From positions 206,719 through 270,718 of the forward strand of contig DASVVO010000052.1 of the NCBI GenBank assembly GCA_036386515.1: a stretch of 64,000 bases of DNA. Reading direction: 5' to 3'. The position numbers and the translations under genes are program-made. Below are positions 27,786 to 37,522 of the stretch, piece by piece. Source of the DNA: JAIVJZ01 sp036386515 (GTDB lineage: Bacteria; Acidobacteriota; Blastocatellia; Pyrinomonadales; Pyrinomonadaceae). The notes beneath the pieces were generated by a model. The model was not told the origin of the DNA, did not search any database, and saw nothing but the letters and a program-made list of their open reading frames with translations. The number at the start of each line of letters is the position of its first letter. Position 1 is the first letter of the stretch.

Positions 27786-30458
27786 TCAGCTAAATCTTTC
27801 CGGCCGCCTGCCGAAGGCCGACCTCAGATACTCTTCCGCCGCCCTGCGCACAGAGGCGTCGGAGTCGTCGAACGCCCCGCTTAACAACTCCGAGGCGCGC
27901 TGACTTTTAGCCCGCCCTAGAGCCTCGACGACGGCGCGCCGCACCGCGATTGGCTGCCGTGGCAAAAGTCCGCGTGCGACCTCGCCCAGCAGTTCCTCTC
28001 TCGTCTGCGCGAGCGCGGCCACGGCCGGTTCACGGCGCGCGCCGTCTGCCGTGAGCGACACCAGACCGTCTATCGCTTCCGGCGTCCCTAAGTGTCTGAG
28101 CGCGTCAATCGCCGTCTCGAAAACCCGCGCTTCGGCGTCCGTCGCGGCCACACGCCGCAGATGCTCCACAGCCTCTGCGCCGCCGCGCTCCGAGAGGGAG
28201 GCAACGACCGCCGCCCTGATGTCGGCGTCCGGCGAAAGAAGGACTTCCAGGAGCGTTTGTTGCGCGCCGGGGTGCCGTATCCTGCCGAGCGCGGCGACGG
28301 CTGCTCGCACCAAGTCGGGTTCGTCCGACTCGACGAGCGGAGCCACCGACAGAGCGGCCGCCTCCCCGCCGATGTGCCCGAGCGCTTCGATGGCCGCAAT
28401 GCGGACGTGATTCGCTTTATCCGCACGCGCCAGTGTTGCCAATGCGTCCGTGCCTTCCGCGATCTTCCGTCGGCCTAGCGACCGGGCGGCAAAATATCGC
28501 ACCCAGGAGTCTTCGTCCGCGAGCGCGTCTGACAAATGCGCCGCGACCTCCGTGTCCTCAACCTGTGCCAACGCGGCCGCCGCCGCTGCGCGCACCTTCG
28601 GCGTGTCGCGACGCAACGCGCGAACGAGCGTCGCGGTGGCGCGCTCATCTTCAAAATAGGGAAGGTGCTCGATCGCCGCGCGGCGCACGCGCTCGTCGTC
28701 GTCGCCGCATCGTTCCAACAACAAGTCCGCGCATTCGGGGTAGCCGAAGTACCCGGCGATCTTCACCGCCGATTCGCGCACGTTCGGGTCTGGGTCGTCG
28801 AGCAGGGGCAACACACGCCCCGGCATCGCGGGCGAGCCGAGCGAATTCAGCGCGCCGATGACGGCCTGCCTGACGGCCGCGCTTCGATCCCCGACGAGAG
28901 CTAGTAGCGGGTCGAAAGCGCGCTGGTCGCCGATCTGCGCGAGCGCGTTCGCCGTGTCGATGATCAACTCCGCATCCTCGTCGAGAGTTTTGATGAGAGC
29001 CGGCGCGGCGCGTGCGTCACCTATTCGGCCGAGGGCGACCACCGCGGATTTTCTGATTTCGAGGTCTTCCGAGGCTAACTGTTCGACCAATAAATCCGTG
29101 ACGCGCGCGCCGTGCCGAACTAAAGCCTCGACTATCTCGCCGCGAGCGTCCGCCTGTCCGAGCAGGCGGGTCAGAGCGCGTTCCACCGCAACGCCTTCCA
29201 ACCACCCGACGACCAACGCGAGCGGGCGCAGTTCGGCGGGACTCGACTCGTTGAGCGCGGCGAGTAAGTTCTGCGCGCCTGCCGGATCGATCGCGTCGCG
29301 GCTCAAAGCGGCGACGTGCGCTCCTTCCCCGTACAGTTTCGCGTAGCGGTCATGCAACGCGGCGAGCGCGTGTGCGACGGCCAGCGTCGGCGCGTTCGGC
29401 CGGTTCAGCAGCGCGGCGAGCGGTGCAATAGTCTCCTCACCCCCGAGGCGTCCGAGCGCGTCAACGGCGGCCTCGCACAAAAGCTCGTCTTCGAGCAGGG
29501 GCACGATGCGCGGCGCGACGCTCGCCTCGCCGATGCGCGTCAACGCATCGAGCGCGGGGAAGGCCAGAAAGAAATCGCGCGTCTCGACGATCCCGGCGAG
29601 CGCATCGACGGCCTCGACCGCGCGCAGCTTACCGAGGGCTTCGATGGCGTGATAACGCACGTTGATGTCCGCGTCGCCGAGCGCGTGGAGAAGTGCGGGA
29701 GCGGCGCGTTCGTCGCGCTGCTCTCCGAGGGCGAGCGCGGCCTGCATGCGCAGGTCGGCATCGCCGTCCTGCAAAAACTCTACGAGCGGCGAGAGCGTGT
29801 CCACGTCGCTCATCGCGAGCACCTGAAGCGCGCTGTTGAGCAGGCTCAGATTGTGATGGTTCTCGCGCACCGAAGCCAGGAGCGCGGCGATGGCGTCCGG
29901 CGCGGCGCGGCGCGCCAATCCTTCCACGGCCACGCGCCGCACGCGCCAACTCTTATCTTCCAGCGCGCCTAAGAGCGGGCGGGCGGGTTCGAGCGATTCG
30001 TCTCCCGCCAGTGCGCCGGCTGCGCTGAGGCGCGCGGCTTCGTCGGCGTGTGCGAGTTGTTCGGAGAGTTCGCGCTCGCGTTCGATGCGCGCCGTCACGT
30101 CTTCCACCGTGACGAGCGCGCCGATGGTTCGGTCTTCCTCGCGCAGCGGCGCGATGGTGACGCGCTGCCGCATCCGGTCGAAATATTTCGAGGGAGACAG
30201 CGGAGGACACGGAATCAAATAGTGATGAAAGGCGGGCGCGAGCACTTCCACCGTGCCCTCGTCCAGCACCAGGCGAAAACGCGCGAGCAGCCGACTCTCG
30301 GCGAGGTGTGGGAGCAGCACGACGAGTGGTTTTCCGCAGGCCGCGTCGGCGGGGATGCCGGTCAGGCGCGCGAGGGCTGCGTCCCAGATTTGAATAACGA
30401 GGCTCGCGTCGGTGGTAAATACGCCGATTGAATTATCTGAAGAAGTCAGGTTCCCCAT
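27786..30458 (-). CDS. PAS domain-HEAT repeat protein in che operon
   Basis: A protein of about 890 residues. The N-terminal 135 residues form a PAS domain, from VFTTDASLVIQIWD to VTVEDVTARIERE. The rest is a solenoid of more than 20 HEAT (PBS-lyase type) repeats of about 31 residues, with recurring segments such as VRYHAIEALGKLR, VRRAAIEHLPYFED and VRIAAIEALGHIG. HEAT solenoids act as protein-binding scaffolds. The gene lies between the receptor and cheR, so it may dock signalling proteins or the receptor under PAS control. ATG 30458 has ACGGAG directly before it; GTG 30470 and TTG 30473 are alternatives. Confidence 0.85.
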   Translation of the reverse strand: MGNLTSSDNSIGVFTTDASLVIQIWDAALARLTGIPADAACGKPLVVLLPHLAESRLLARFRLVLDEGTVEVLAPAFHHYLIPCPPLSPSKYFDRMRQRVTIAPLREEDRTIGALVTVEDVTARIERERELSEQLAHADEAARLSAAGALAGDESLEPARPLLGALEDKSWRVRRVAVEGLARRAAPDAIAALLASVRENHHNLSLLNSALQVLAMSDVDTLSPLVEFLQDGDADLRMQAALALGEQRDERAAPALLHALGDADINVRYHAIEALGKLRAVEAVDALAGIVETRDFFLAFPALDALTRIGEASVAPRIVPLLEDELLCEAAVDALGRLGGEETIAPLAALLNRPNAPTLAVAHALAALHDRYAKLYGEGAHVAALSRDAIDPAGAQNLLAALNESSPAELRPLALVVGWLEGVAVERALTRLLGQADARGEIVEALVRHGARVTDLLVEQLASEDLEIRKSAVVALGRIGDARAAPALIKTLDEDAELIIDTANALAQIGDQRAFDPLLALVGDRSAAVRQAVIGALNSLGSPAMPGRVLPLLDDPDPNVRESAVKIAGYFGYPECADLLLERCGDDDERVRRAAIEHLPYFEDERATATLVRALRRDTPKVRAAAAAALAQVEDTEVAAHLSDALADEDSWVRYFAARSLGRRKIAEGTDALATLARADKANHVRIAAIEALGHIGGEAAALSVAPLVESDEPDLVRAAVAALGRIRHPGAQQTLLEVLLSPDADIRAAVVASLSERGGAEAVEHLRRVAATDAEARVFETAIDALRHLGTPEAIDGLVSLTADGARREPAVAALAQTREELLGEVARGLLPRQPIAVRRAVVEALGRAKSQRASELLSGAFDDSDASVRRAAEEYLRSAFGRRPERFS

Positions 30459-30517
30459 CTCCGTTCGCACCAACTGCCACGGCCATCCGTCTGCTTATGC
30501 GGTCGCCGAAACTTTCT

Positions 30518-32719
30518 TTACTGCCCGTCGTCCGGCTCGCCCGTCGCGCCCGTTCCAATCGCTTCGCCGGGCGACTTTGCACGCTTCGTGCGTCGCGGTT
30601 TCCCGTTCGGACGCGATTCCGGGCTGGGGAGACGCGCGCCGTTTTCGGCGGGCTGATCGGGGCTTGCGTCGCCCGCGGATTCGGCGAGTTGTTCCGCCCG
30701 CTCGATCAAACCGGCCGCGCTCGACAGCGTGGCTTCGACTCCCCGCGCGTTGCGCTCGGTGATTTGACGGATGTCGTCCAGCACGCCGATGACCTGTTCC
30801 GAGGAGGCCAGGTGCTGGCGGTTCGAGCGCGTGATGAGACCGATCTCCTTGGAAATGCTCTGGGTGGCGGTGGTCATATCGCGGGCGGCGCGGGCTTGCT
30901 CATTCATGGCCTTGGCGACCTGCTCGGATTGCCGTCGCATGTCCTGCGCGGCCGTGGTGATCTGCGTGGCCGCGATCGCCTGTTCTCCCATCGCGCGGCT
31001 GACGCCGGAGACGACGCGCGCCAAACGCTCCGACTCCTGGGACACCTGTCCGCCCGCCGTGGCCTGCTCCTCAAGCGCGCGTGCGGTGGTGGCCGCGCCG
31101 CGCCGCATCGATTCGACGGCCTGCGCAACCTGCCTGACCGCCGCCGCCTGCTCGCCGGAGGCTCTGCGCACCTGCGCGGCCACCGTGGTCGTCCCTTGCG
31201 CGGCCTTGATGATCTCGCGCGCGGCGCGCCCCTGCTCGCCCATCGCCTGGCTCACTTCCTTCGCGGTCTTGCGCATCTGCACCGCCGCCCTGACGATCTC
31301 CTGAGCGGCCTTGGCCTGCTCGGCCGTGGCGACGGCGGCCTGTTTAGCCTGCGTCGCCGTCGTCTCCACCGCCCGCACGACGTGCTGTCCGGCGTTCAGT
31401 TGTTCGTCGGTGGCGCGCGCGATCCGGCCGACGATCTGGGCTGTCTCGTTGATGCCGGAGAGGATTCTTTGCAGCCCTTCCGACCCCTCCTCGGCGAGAC
31501 GACCACTTTCGTCCGCGATGCGTACCCCTTCGGCGGACGCCGCGACTGCTTCCTGCACCACATCCTGCAAGGCCTTGATGATGGCGGCGATGTCGGCGGT
31601 CGCCTGCGCCGAGCGATCGGCGAGGTTGCGAATCTCCTCTGCGACGACCGCGAAGCCGCGTCCCGCTTCCCCGGCGCGCGCCGCTTCGATCGAGGCGTTG
31701 AGCGAAAGCATGTTCGTGCGTTCGGAGATGACGTTGATGGTGTTGACGATGCCGCCGATCTCGTTCGAGCGTTTGCCCATTTCGCGGATCACAACCGCCG
31801 ACTGCTCCATCGAGGTGCGGACGCGCCCCAGACCTTGAATCGACTTCTGCGCCGCCGCGCCGCCCGACTCCGCCTCGCGCGACACGCGGCTGGCAACCTC
31901 TTCGGCGCTCCTGGTCATCGCGGCCACCGAGCGCAACGAGCGATCCATCTCGGTTGCGCTCGTCGCCGCTCCGGTCGCCGCCTCGGTGATGTTTTCGGTG
32001 TTCTGCGCGACCCCCTGGATGGAACGCGCCATCTCCTCCATCGAGGTCGAGACTTCTTCGACGGTCGAGGCGAGATTTTCAGACATCGCCGAGACCTCTT
32101 CGATGGAGGCGGCCATCTCGTTAATGGACGAGGCCGTCTGCTCGGCGGACACGTTCAGATCGTCGGCGTTGCCCGCCAGGCTCTCTATCGACCGCGACAT
32201 CTCCTCGATGCTGACGGCCGTTTCGTTGACCGAGGCGGAGAGCGCTTCCGTGTCGTCGCTGACGCTTTTGATGGAGGCGGCGATCTCGTTCATCGCGCCC
32301 GTCACCTCTTCGGCCGATGTCGCCATCTCCTGCGTGCTGGCGTTGACGCTCTCGATCGAGCGGGCGGTCTCCTCGATGGCGGCGGCGGTCTCGTTGATCG
32401 AGGCGGCGAGTCCTGACGCGTTGGCGCTGACCTGCTCGATGGAGGCCGCCATTTCATTGACGGATGAAACGAGTTCTTCGGTCGAAGTCGCAATGGACTC
32501 GGCTTGGGTGGTCGTCTCGCCGAGCGAGGCCGTCATCTCGTTAGCGAGACTGGCGGCCGCGTCGAGCGAGCGTAATTGCTCGCCCGCCCCACCCGAGGTT
32601 TCATCCGCGATCCGCGCGATCTCGTGCGCCGCGTCCGCCACCTGCCCCGCCTGTTCGCGCACGCGCCCGCCGCTCATCTCGCTGCGCCCGTCCGGCGCGT
32701 TGTTCATCTGTGTTGCCAT
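30518..32719 (-). CDS. Soluble methyl-accepting chemotaxis protein
   Basis: A 733-residue receptor-like protein with no signal sequence, membrane segment or HAMP domain, so it should be cytoplasmic. Residues about 60-270 are a coiled coil built from 28-residue units, for example those starting ASINETAAAIEE, ASVNETAVSIEE and STVEEVSTSMEE. The conserved hairpin tip follows, with NVISERTNMLSLNASIEAAR and GRGFAVVAEEIRNLA, which binds CheA and CheW. A further long coiled coil and a charged Pro-rich tail end the protein. It lies directly after cheW. Its sensory input is not evident and may come through other operon proteins. Confidence 0.9.
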   Translation of the reverse strand: MATQMNNAPDGRSEMSGGRVREQAGQVADAAHEIARIADETSGGAGEQLRSLDAAASLANEMTASLGETTTQAESIATSTEELVSSVNEMAASIEQVSANASGLAASINETAAAIEETARSIESVNASTQEMATSAEEVTGAMNEIAASIKSVSDDTEALSASVNETAVSIEEMSRSIESLAGNADDLNVSAEQTASSINEMAASIEEVSAMSENLASTVEEVSTSMEEMARSIQGVAQNTENITEAATGAATSATEMDRSLRSVAAMTRSAEEVASRVSREAESGGAAAQKSIQGLGRVRTSMEQSAVVIREMGKRSNEIGGIVNTINVISERTNMLSLNASIEAARAGEAGRGFAVVAEEIRNLADRSAQATADIAAIIKALQDVVQEAVAASAEGVRIADESGRLAEEGSEGLQRILSGINETAQIVGRIARATDEQLNAGQHVVRAVETTATQAKQAAVATAEQAKAAQEIVRAAVQMRKTAKEVSQAMGEQGRAAREIIKAAQGTTTVAAQVRRASGEQAAAVRQVAQAVESMRRGAATTARALEEQATAGGQVSQESERLARVVSGVSRAMGEQAIAATQITTAAQDMRRQSEQVAKAMNEQARAARDMTTATQSISKEIGLITRSNRQHLASSEQVIGVLDDIRQITERNARGVEATLSSAAGLIERAEQLAESAGDASPDQPAENGARLPSPESRPNGKPRRTKRAKSPGEAIGTGATGEPDDGQ

Positions 32720-32805
32720 GTCCGTCTCCTGTCCACGGTCGTCAAATTCAGGGCGTCAACTTAACATGTCCACCCATTGCCGCGCTTTCAACTCAGCCCT
32801 TCGTA

Positions 32806-33285
32806 TCATGCCGGTTCCGGCTGATCGGCTGCCGCCGCCTGCTGCTCGCCGAGGTCGATCACTTCATCGAGATCGAGAATTAGAATCATCCGCTCCTTGA
32901 TCGTCGCGATGCCTTCCAGATACTTCCCGCTCAATCCGGTGATCGCTTCCGGCGGAGGCTCGATGGCCGCTTGAGGGATGTGGATGAACTCACGCGACAC
33001 GTCCACGATCAGGCCGAGCGTGCGCGCGCCGCGGCTGACGACTATCAGGCGAGAACGCAAATCGTGAGGAACCGTCTCAAAGCCGAAGCGCACCCGCAGG
33101 TTGAGAGCCGGGATGACCTGCCCGCGCGCGAGCACGACACCCTCGACGGCCGGGAGCGCATTCGGCACCGGCGTGATGTGCCCGATCAACTCCACCTGCT
33201 GCACGAACCGGCTGCGAACGCCGTAAGTGGTTCCGGCCAGTTCGAAGAGGACGAAGGGTTCTGTGTCGTTCTGAATATTCGACAT
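32806..33285 (-). CDS. cheW: Chemotaxis coupling protein CheW
   Basis: A 159-residue CheW-domain protein that links receptors to CheA. FVLFELAGTTYGVRSRFVQQ at the start, VEGVVLARGQVIPALNLRVRFG in the middle and KERMILILDLDEVI near the end follow the two-subdomain beta-barrel. It is between cheA and the receptor gene. A second CheW-like domain is at the end of CheA. Confidence 0.92.
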   Translation of the reverse strand: MSNIQNDTEPFVLFELAGTTYGVRSRFVQQVELIGHITPVPNALPAVEGVVLARGQVIPALNLRVRFGFETVPHDLRSRLIVVSRGARTLGLIVDVSREFIHIPQAAIEPPPEAITGLSGKYLEGIATIKERMILILDLDEVIDLGEQQAAAADQPEPA

Positions 33286-33340
33286 GATGGTTCGAGTCAG
33301 CCGCCCCGCAACCGGCGGGCGGAATCCGTTTCGCGCCGTC

Positions 33341-35446
33341 TCACACTCTTTCGCGCTGACGGTGTCGCCGCCCGCCTCCGGCCACGGGTTCTCGGCCGGG
33401 CGCGGAGTGCTTCAGAGCGGCCACGTCGAGGATGAGCACGAGCCGCCCGTCGCCGAGGTCGGTCGCGCCCGCGATGCCGGGAACCTTCACCAGGGGGTCG
33501 TTCATGCCGCGCACCACGATCTCCCTCAGCCCGATGATGTGGTCAACCGCCAACCCTAACGCGTGCGCCCCGCTGCCGATCACGAAGACGTGGAATGCCC
33601 GCCCCGCCTTCTCTCCCAGACCGAAAAGACGCGACAGTCGCACCAGCGGCAACACCCCGCCGCGATACGGAATTATCTCGTTGTTCTCCAACACCCTGAC
33701 CGCAGAAGTTTCCACTTCCAAGACCTCGCGCACAGACGACTGCGGGAGGGCGAATCTCTGGCCGCCCGCGCTGCCGATGAGCGCGTCGGCAATGGCGAGC
33801 GTGAGGGGCAAGCCGATCCTGAAGTGCGTCCCGCGATGCTTCTCGGTCGTGAGCGCGAGCGCGCCGCCGAGTTCCTCGATGGCGCTGTTGACCACGTCCA
33901 TCCCGACCCCGCGCCCGCTGGCGCGATCCGCCTCGTCGCGCGTGGAAAAACCCGGCGTGCAAATTAATTTCAATAACAACGCCTCGTCAAGTTCCACCTC
34001 GCCGCCGATCAAGCCGCGCGCACGTGCGCGCTGTGCGACGCGTTCCGCATCGATGCCGCGCCCGTCGTCGGCGATCTCGATCAGCACGTTATCGCCCGCG
34101 GTGGCGGCGCGCAGAGTGATAGTGCCCTCCGGCGGCTTCCCCAGCGCGACGCGCTCCTCCACCGTCTCCAGCCCGTGGCTGACGGCATTGCGCACGAGAT
34201 GCAGGAGCGGATCCATCATACGCTCGACGAGGAACTTGTCTATCTCCGTTCCCTGACCGAGCAGTTCGAGCTTGATCTCCTTGCCGCTCTGGCGCGCCAG
34301 ATCGCGCACGACAAACTTCATGCGCTCGAAAATCTCCCCCACCTGTACCATCCGCACGCGCATGACGCCCTCGCGCAGGTCGCGCAACTGGCGCGCCATC
34401 GCCAGGTTCGTCTCCTGTAACGCCCGCCACTCGGCCGGGGCGACATCCCGCTGCAAAGCCTTCAGGGCATCATCCAAACTCGCGCGGCTCGTGACCAACT
34501 CGCCGATGAATCGCATGAGTTCATCCAGACGCGCCAGATCGACCCGCACGAAGTTGGCCGGAGAAAGCATCGACGCTTCCGACGCCGGTAAGGTCGGGGC
34601 ATCCTCATCCGCCGCCCGCCGCGCGAAGTCGGGCGTCTCGACCGGCGGCGTCCGCGTCGTCTCATCCGCGACGGTTTCCGCGAAGAGGGTGTAAGTCAGG
34701 TTATCTTCCTGCCAACCGGCGAAGGCGGACTCTTCCGTCTCGGTGGCGACGATAAATTCAAAAACGATCCCGCCCCCTTCCTTGACGTGCGGCGTGGCTC
34801 GCAGCAACTCCCCCGTCTCTTGCAGACGGGCGCGGATGCTGTTGACGTTGATGCCGCGCTCGGAGAGGGCTGGCGTCGGCACGAACTCGAATCGCCATTG
34901 ACGTATATTTACCGGGACGGACTCGCCTCCGGGCGGCCGGGCGAGGCTCGTCCCTGACGATCTGCTCGCGGCTTCAGTGGCCGTGGCTTCAGTGGCGTCG
35001 GCTTCAGTGGCGGCGATGCCGGGTGCGGGATCGGAGACCAGTGCGTGCAGGCGCGCGACGGTGGCATCAATCGCGGGCGCGGGTTCCTTTTTGCGGAAGG
35101 CGGCGATAACCTGCTCAAGCTCCGTCGTGCCCGACATCAACGCTTCCACGCCCGCCCCGCCGAGCCGCGCCTCCCCGTGCCGCAACGCACGCAGGTAACT
35201 CTCCATGTGGTGGGCGAGTTGTTCGGCCTCGCCCAGACCGACCATGCCCGAAATGCCCTTGAGCGTGTGGAAACTACGGAACAGTTCGTCGAGGATGGAC
35301 GGGTCGATGACGGGTCGCCCCACCTGCCCTTCCAGTTCCAGCAGGTGACGCCGGATGAGCGTCAGGTGCTCGTCGCATTCGGCGAAATAATCGTCGAGGA
35401 ATTGCGCGAAAAACTCGCTGTTGCCGTCGGGATTGGGGTCGGACAC
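33341..35446 (-). CDS. cheA: Chemotaxis histidine kinase CheA
   Basis: A 701-residue kinase beginning with GTG at 35446. The P1 Hpt domain carries the phosphorylated His60 in SFHTLKGISGMVG. A smaller domain at about 185-255 (WRFEFVPTPALSERGIN) is the kind inserted between P1 and the dimer domain in some non-flagellar CheA proteins. The dimerisation helices, the ATPase with HLVRNAVSHGLE, EIADDGRGID and GRGVGMDVV, and a CheW-like C-terminus follow. The start overlaps the stop of the upstream cheY (TAGTG), implying translational coupling. Confidence 0.93.
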   Translation of the reverse strand: MSDPNPDGNSEFFAQFLDDYFAECDEHLTLIRRHLLELEGQVGRPVIDPSILDELFRSFHTLKGISGMVGLGEAEQLAHHMESYLRALRHGEARLGGAGVEALMSGTTELEQVIAAFRKKEPAPAIDATVARLHALVSDPAPGIAATEADATEATATEAASRSSGTSLARPPGGESVPVNIRQWRFEFVPTPALSERGINVNSIRARLQETGELLRATPHVKEGGGIVFEFIVATETEESAFAGWQEDNLTYTLFAETVADETTRTPPVETPDFARRAADEDAPTLPASEASMLSPANFVRVDLARLDELMRFIGELVTSRASLDDALKALQRDVAPAEWRALQETNLAMARQLRDLREGVMRVRMVQVGEIFERMKFVVRDLARQSGKEIKLELLGQGTEIDKFLVERMMDPLLHLVRNAVSHGLETVEERVALGKPPEGTITLRAATAGDNVLIEIADDGRGIDAERVAQRARARGLIGGEVELDEALLLKLICTPGFSTRDEADRASGRGVGMDVVNSAIEELGGALALTTEKHRGTHFRIGLPLTLAIADALIGSAGGQRFALPQSSVREVLEVETSAVRVLENNEIIPYRGGVLPLVRLSRLFGLGEKAGRAFHVFVIGSGAHALGLAVDHIIGLREIVVRGMNDPLVKVPGIAGATDLGDGRLVLILDVAALKHSAPGREPVAGGGRRHRQRERV

Positions 35447-35829
35447 TAGGCGCTCTCCGGCTGAGAATTTAGCAGGGCGCGCGCCTGCGCGGAGAGTTCC
35501 TGCGGCCCGAACGGCTTGGTCAGGTAGAGAGACGCGCCGGCGGCCAGCGCGTCGGCGCGGCTCGCCTCGTCGCCCCTGGTCGTGAGGACGATGACGGGGA
35601 TGCGGCTGTAAGCCTGATGGCGACGCAGGAAATCCAACACCTCGATGCCGTGCATGTCCGGCATGTTCAAGTCGAGAATCATCAGGTCAACGGGCGCCAA
35701 GCCCAAACGCTCGATAGCCTCCAGCCCGCTGCTCGCTTCGCCGAAGCTGACGCCGGGCAGACCGCGCAGTGAGGCCATGACCATCCGTCGCATGGTCGGC
35801 GAATCATCGACAATCAGAATATTGTTCAT
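35446..35829 (-). CDS. CheY-like response regulator, first gene of che operon
   Basis: A 127-residue receiver domain with Asp8-Asp9 in ILIVDDSPTMRR, phospho-acceptor Asp53 in LMILDLNMPDMHG and the lysine in YLTKPFGPQ. It has no output domain. It opens the ten-gene minus-strand chemosensory operon and is coupled to cheA by overlapping stop and start codons. The operon's promoter should lie in 35830-36098. Confidence 0.9.
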   Translation of the reverse strand: MNNILIVDDSPTMRRMVMASLRGLPGVSFGEASSGLEAIERLGLAPVDLMILDLNMPDMHGIEVLDFLRRHQAYSRIPVIVLTTRGDEASRADALAAGASLYLTKPFGPQELSAQARALLNSQPESA

Positions 35830-36098
35830 ACGGCGGACGGTTGCCCGGCTTTAGGAGATCGATTTACTACCGTTATGGGGGCTGCGGCGGCCAATCATAA
35901 CAGCCGTGCCTTTATCAAGCTACTGATTTTAACGCCCTCCCTGTTCCTCTGCGTCCGCGCCGCTTCGGGTATCGACGCGCGATCTACGGCTTTCGATGCC
36001 GTGACTATATCTCTATCTGTTCGTAACCTCCACGCAAACTAGGATTCATCAAATTCCTTTCATCGAAACGCCCCCGAGGGCGCGACAAGGGGGTAAAA

Positions 36099-36383
36099 AT
36101 GCCGGTATTGCCTGAATCAGGCCACGTCATCGAGACGGATAGGGGGACGCGGGGGCTTGGATCGTTCCCCCAGGTGGAACTCCCGCACGGGGAGGCGGGG
36201 GAAGTCTGGCTTCAGATATTGGAGCACAAGTGGTACCTGAGCGAGCGTTGCGGGCGCGACGTGGGCGTCAGGGTCGCCGCCGTCCACTACTTTGAAAACG
36301 TCCGCAAAGTACGCAAGCGGGATCAGGTGCGCGACACTCCGCCGCCGACTCTCCCCTACATGCGGCCGCTCGGCTACAGGTAA
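36099..36383 (+). CDS. Small protein with DUF4032-like motif
   Basis: A 94-residue protein preceded by AGGGGGTAAAA. The centre, VWLQILEHKWYLSERCGRDVG, resembles the signature found in DUF4032 proteins (an LEH-W-LSE-GRDVG pattern), but the protein is far shorter than the usual member. It may be a stand-alone version of that C-terminal motif; the function is unknown. No membrane segment or signal is seen. It is convergently unrelated to the che operon, being divergent across 269 bases. Confidence 0.65.
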   Translation: MPVLPESGHVIETDRGTRGLGSFPQVELPHGEAGEVWLQILEHKWYLSERCGRDVGVRVAAVHYFENVRKVRKRDQVRDTPPPTLPYMRPLGYR

Positions 36384-36472
36384 GATTCCTGCGCTTGAAG
36401 CGCAATCGACGCCCCGGCGTCAAAATCACGGATAACGATTTATCCGGCAGTTAAACGAGTGAGGAAAAGGTA

Positions 36473-37165
36473 GTGATAAAAGCAGTGATATTCGATGTTG
36501 ACGGCACGCTCGTCGATTCCAACCACCTCCACGTAGAGGCCTGGCGGGAGGCCTTCAGGGGTCGCGGCAAAGAGGTGGCCTACGAAGAGTTGCACGAACA
36601 GATGGGCAAGGGCGGCGACCAGTTGATGCCGGTCTTCTGTTCCCCGGAAGAGTTGGACGAGTTCGGCGAGGAGTTGGAGCGGAGCCGCACGGAGTTGTTC
36701 GCGCGTGAGTACCTGCCGCGCGTGCGGCCGTTCCCGAAGGTGCGCGAACTCTTCGAGCGCATCAAGGCGGACGGGCTGGCGCTGGCGCTGGCCTCCTCGG
36801 CCAAAGAGGAGGAGTTGGAACAGCATAAGCGGAGTCTCCGCATCGAAGACCTGCTGGAGGCGGCGACCTCCGCCGACGACGCCGAAAGGTCGAAGCCGCA
36901 CCCGGACATCTTTCAAGCCGCGCTCGAAGGCATCGGCGGCGTCCGGCCTGCCGAGGCCATCGTCGTCGGCGACACGCCCTACGACGCCATCGCCGCCGCG
37001 AAGGCGGGCATGCGAACCGTCGGTTTGCTCAGCGGCGGCTTTACCGCGGAGGCTTTACGCGCGGCGGGAGCCGTCGAAATATACAAAGACGTGGCCGACC
37101 TGTTGGAGCATTACGATGTCTCATTACTTGCGACCGGGTCAGGAGCCGTCGCGGTCGGCGGGTAA
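36473..37165 (+). CDS. HAD-superfamily phosphatase
   Basis: A 230-residue haloacid-dehalogenase hydrolase of the beta-phosphoglucomutase/phosphoglycolate phosphatase type. The nucleophile motif is AVIFDVDGTLVDS, the second motif LALASSA, the lysine region ERSKPHPDIFQAAL and the acidic pair VVGDTPYDAIAA. A helical cap follows the first motif. It starts with GTG at 36473. Substrate is not predictable from sequence; gph-like or sugar-phosphate activity is plausible. Confidence 0.87.
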   Translation: MIKAVIFDVDGTLVDSNHLHVEAWREAFRGRGKEVAYEELHEQMGKGGDQLMPVFCSPEELDEFGEELERSRTELFAREYLPRVRPFPKVRELFERIKADGLALALASSAKEEELEQHKRSLRIEDLLEAATSADDAERSKPHPDIFQAALEGIGGVRPAEAIVVGDTPYDAIAAAKAGMRTVGLLSGGFTAEALRAAGAVEIYKDVADLLEHYDVSLLATGSGAVAVGG

Positions 37166-37221
37166 AGACGCATTGGCCGGTTATGAAGATGTCTGGCTGA
37201 CAAAGGGGGAGGTTGATCGAG

Positions 37222-37476
37222 ATGGATATGACTGTAGGGTTGGGGCTTCTGGCGGGCGGTTTGACGACCGCCTCGTTCGTGCCGCAGGTGGCGAAGATAT
37301 GGAAGACCAAATCGGCCGAGGACGTGTCGCTCACGATGTTCGTGGCCTTTTGCCTCGGGGTGGCGCTGTGGCTCGCATACGGCGTGATCAAGAAGGACTG
37401 GGCGATCCTCGTCACCAACGGCGTCACGCTCCTGCTCGGACTGGCGATCCTGGTGATGAAGATCAAGTACAGGTAG
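37222..37476 (+). CDS. SemiSWEET-type sugar transporter
   Basis: An 84-residue protein with three membrane helices, the length of a bacterial SemiSWEET, which works as a dimer to pass sugars. The signature SFVPQVAKIWKTKSAEDVSL (a PQ motif followed by the KS-A-D-S pattern) is very clear. I chose ATG 37222, with GGGGGAGG nine bases before it; a TTG at 37213 is also in frame. It follows the HAD gene on the same strand by 56 bases. Confidence 0.85.
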   Translation: MDMTVGLGLLAGGLTTASFVPQVAKIWKTKSAEDVSLTMFVAFCLGVALWLAYGVIKKDWAILVTNGVTLLLGLAILVMKIKYR

Positions 37477-37522
37477 AGCCGTGAGGATGAGCCATATTTC
37501 CGGCGGCATCAACACCTCGCGC

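Noticed and set aside
30428..32416. A 662-codon plus-strand reading frame
   Set aside because: Antisense to the receptor gene; its repetitive Arg/Leu/Gly content only mirrors the receptor's 28-residue units.
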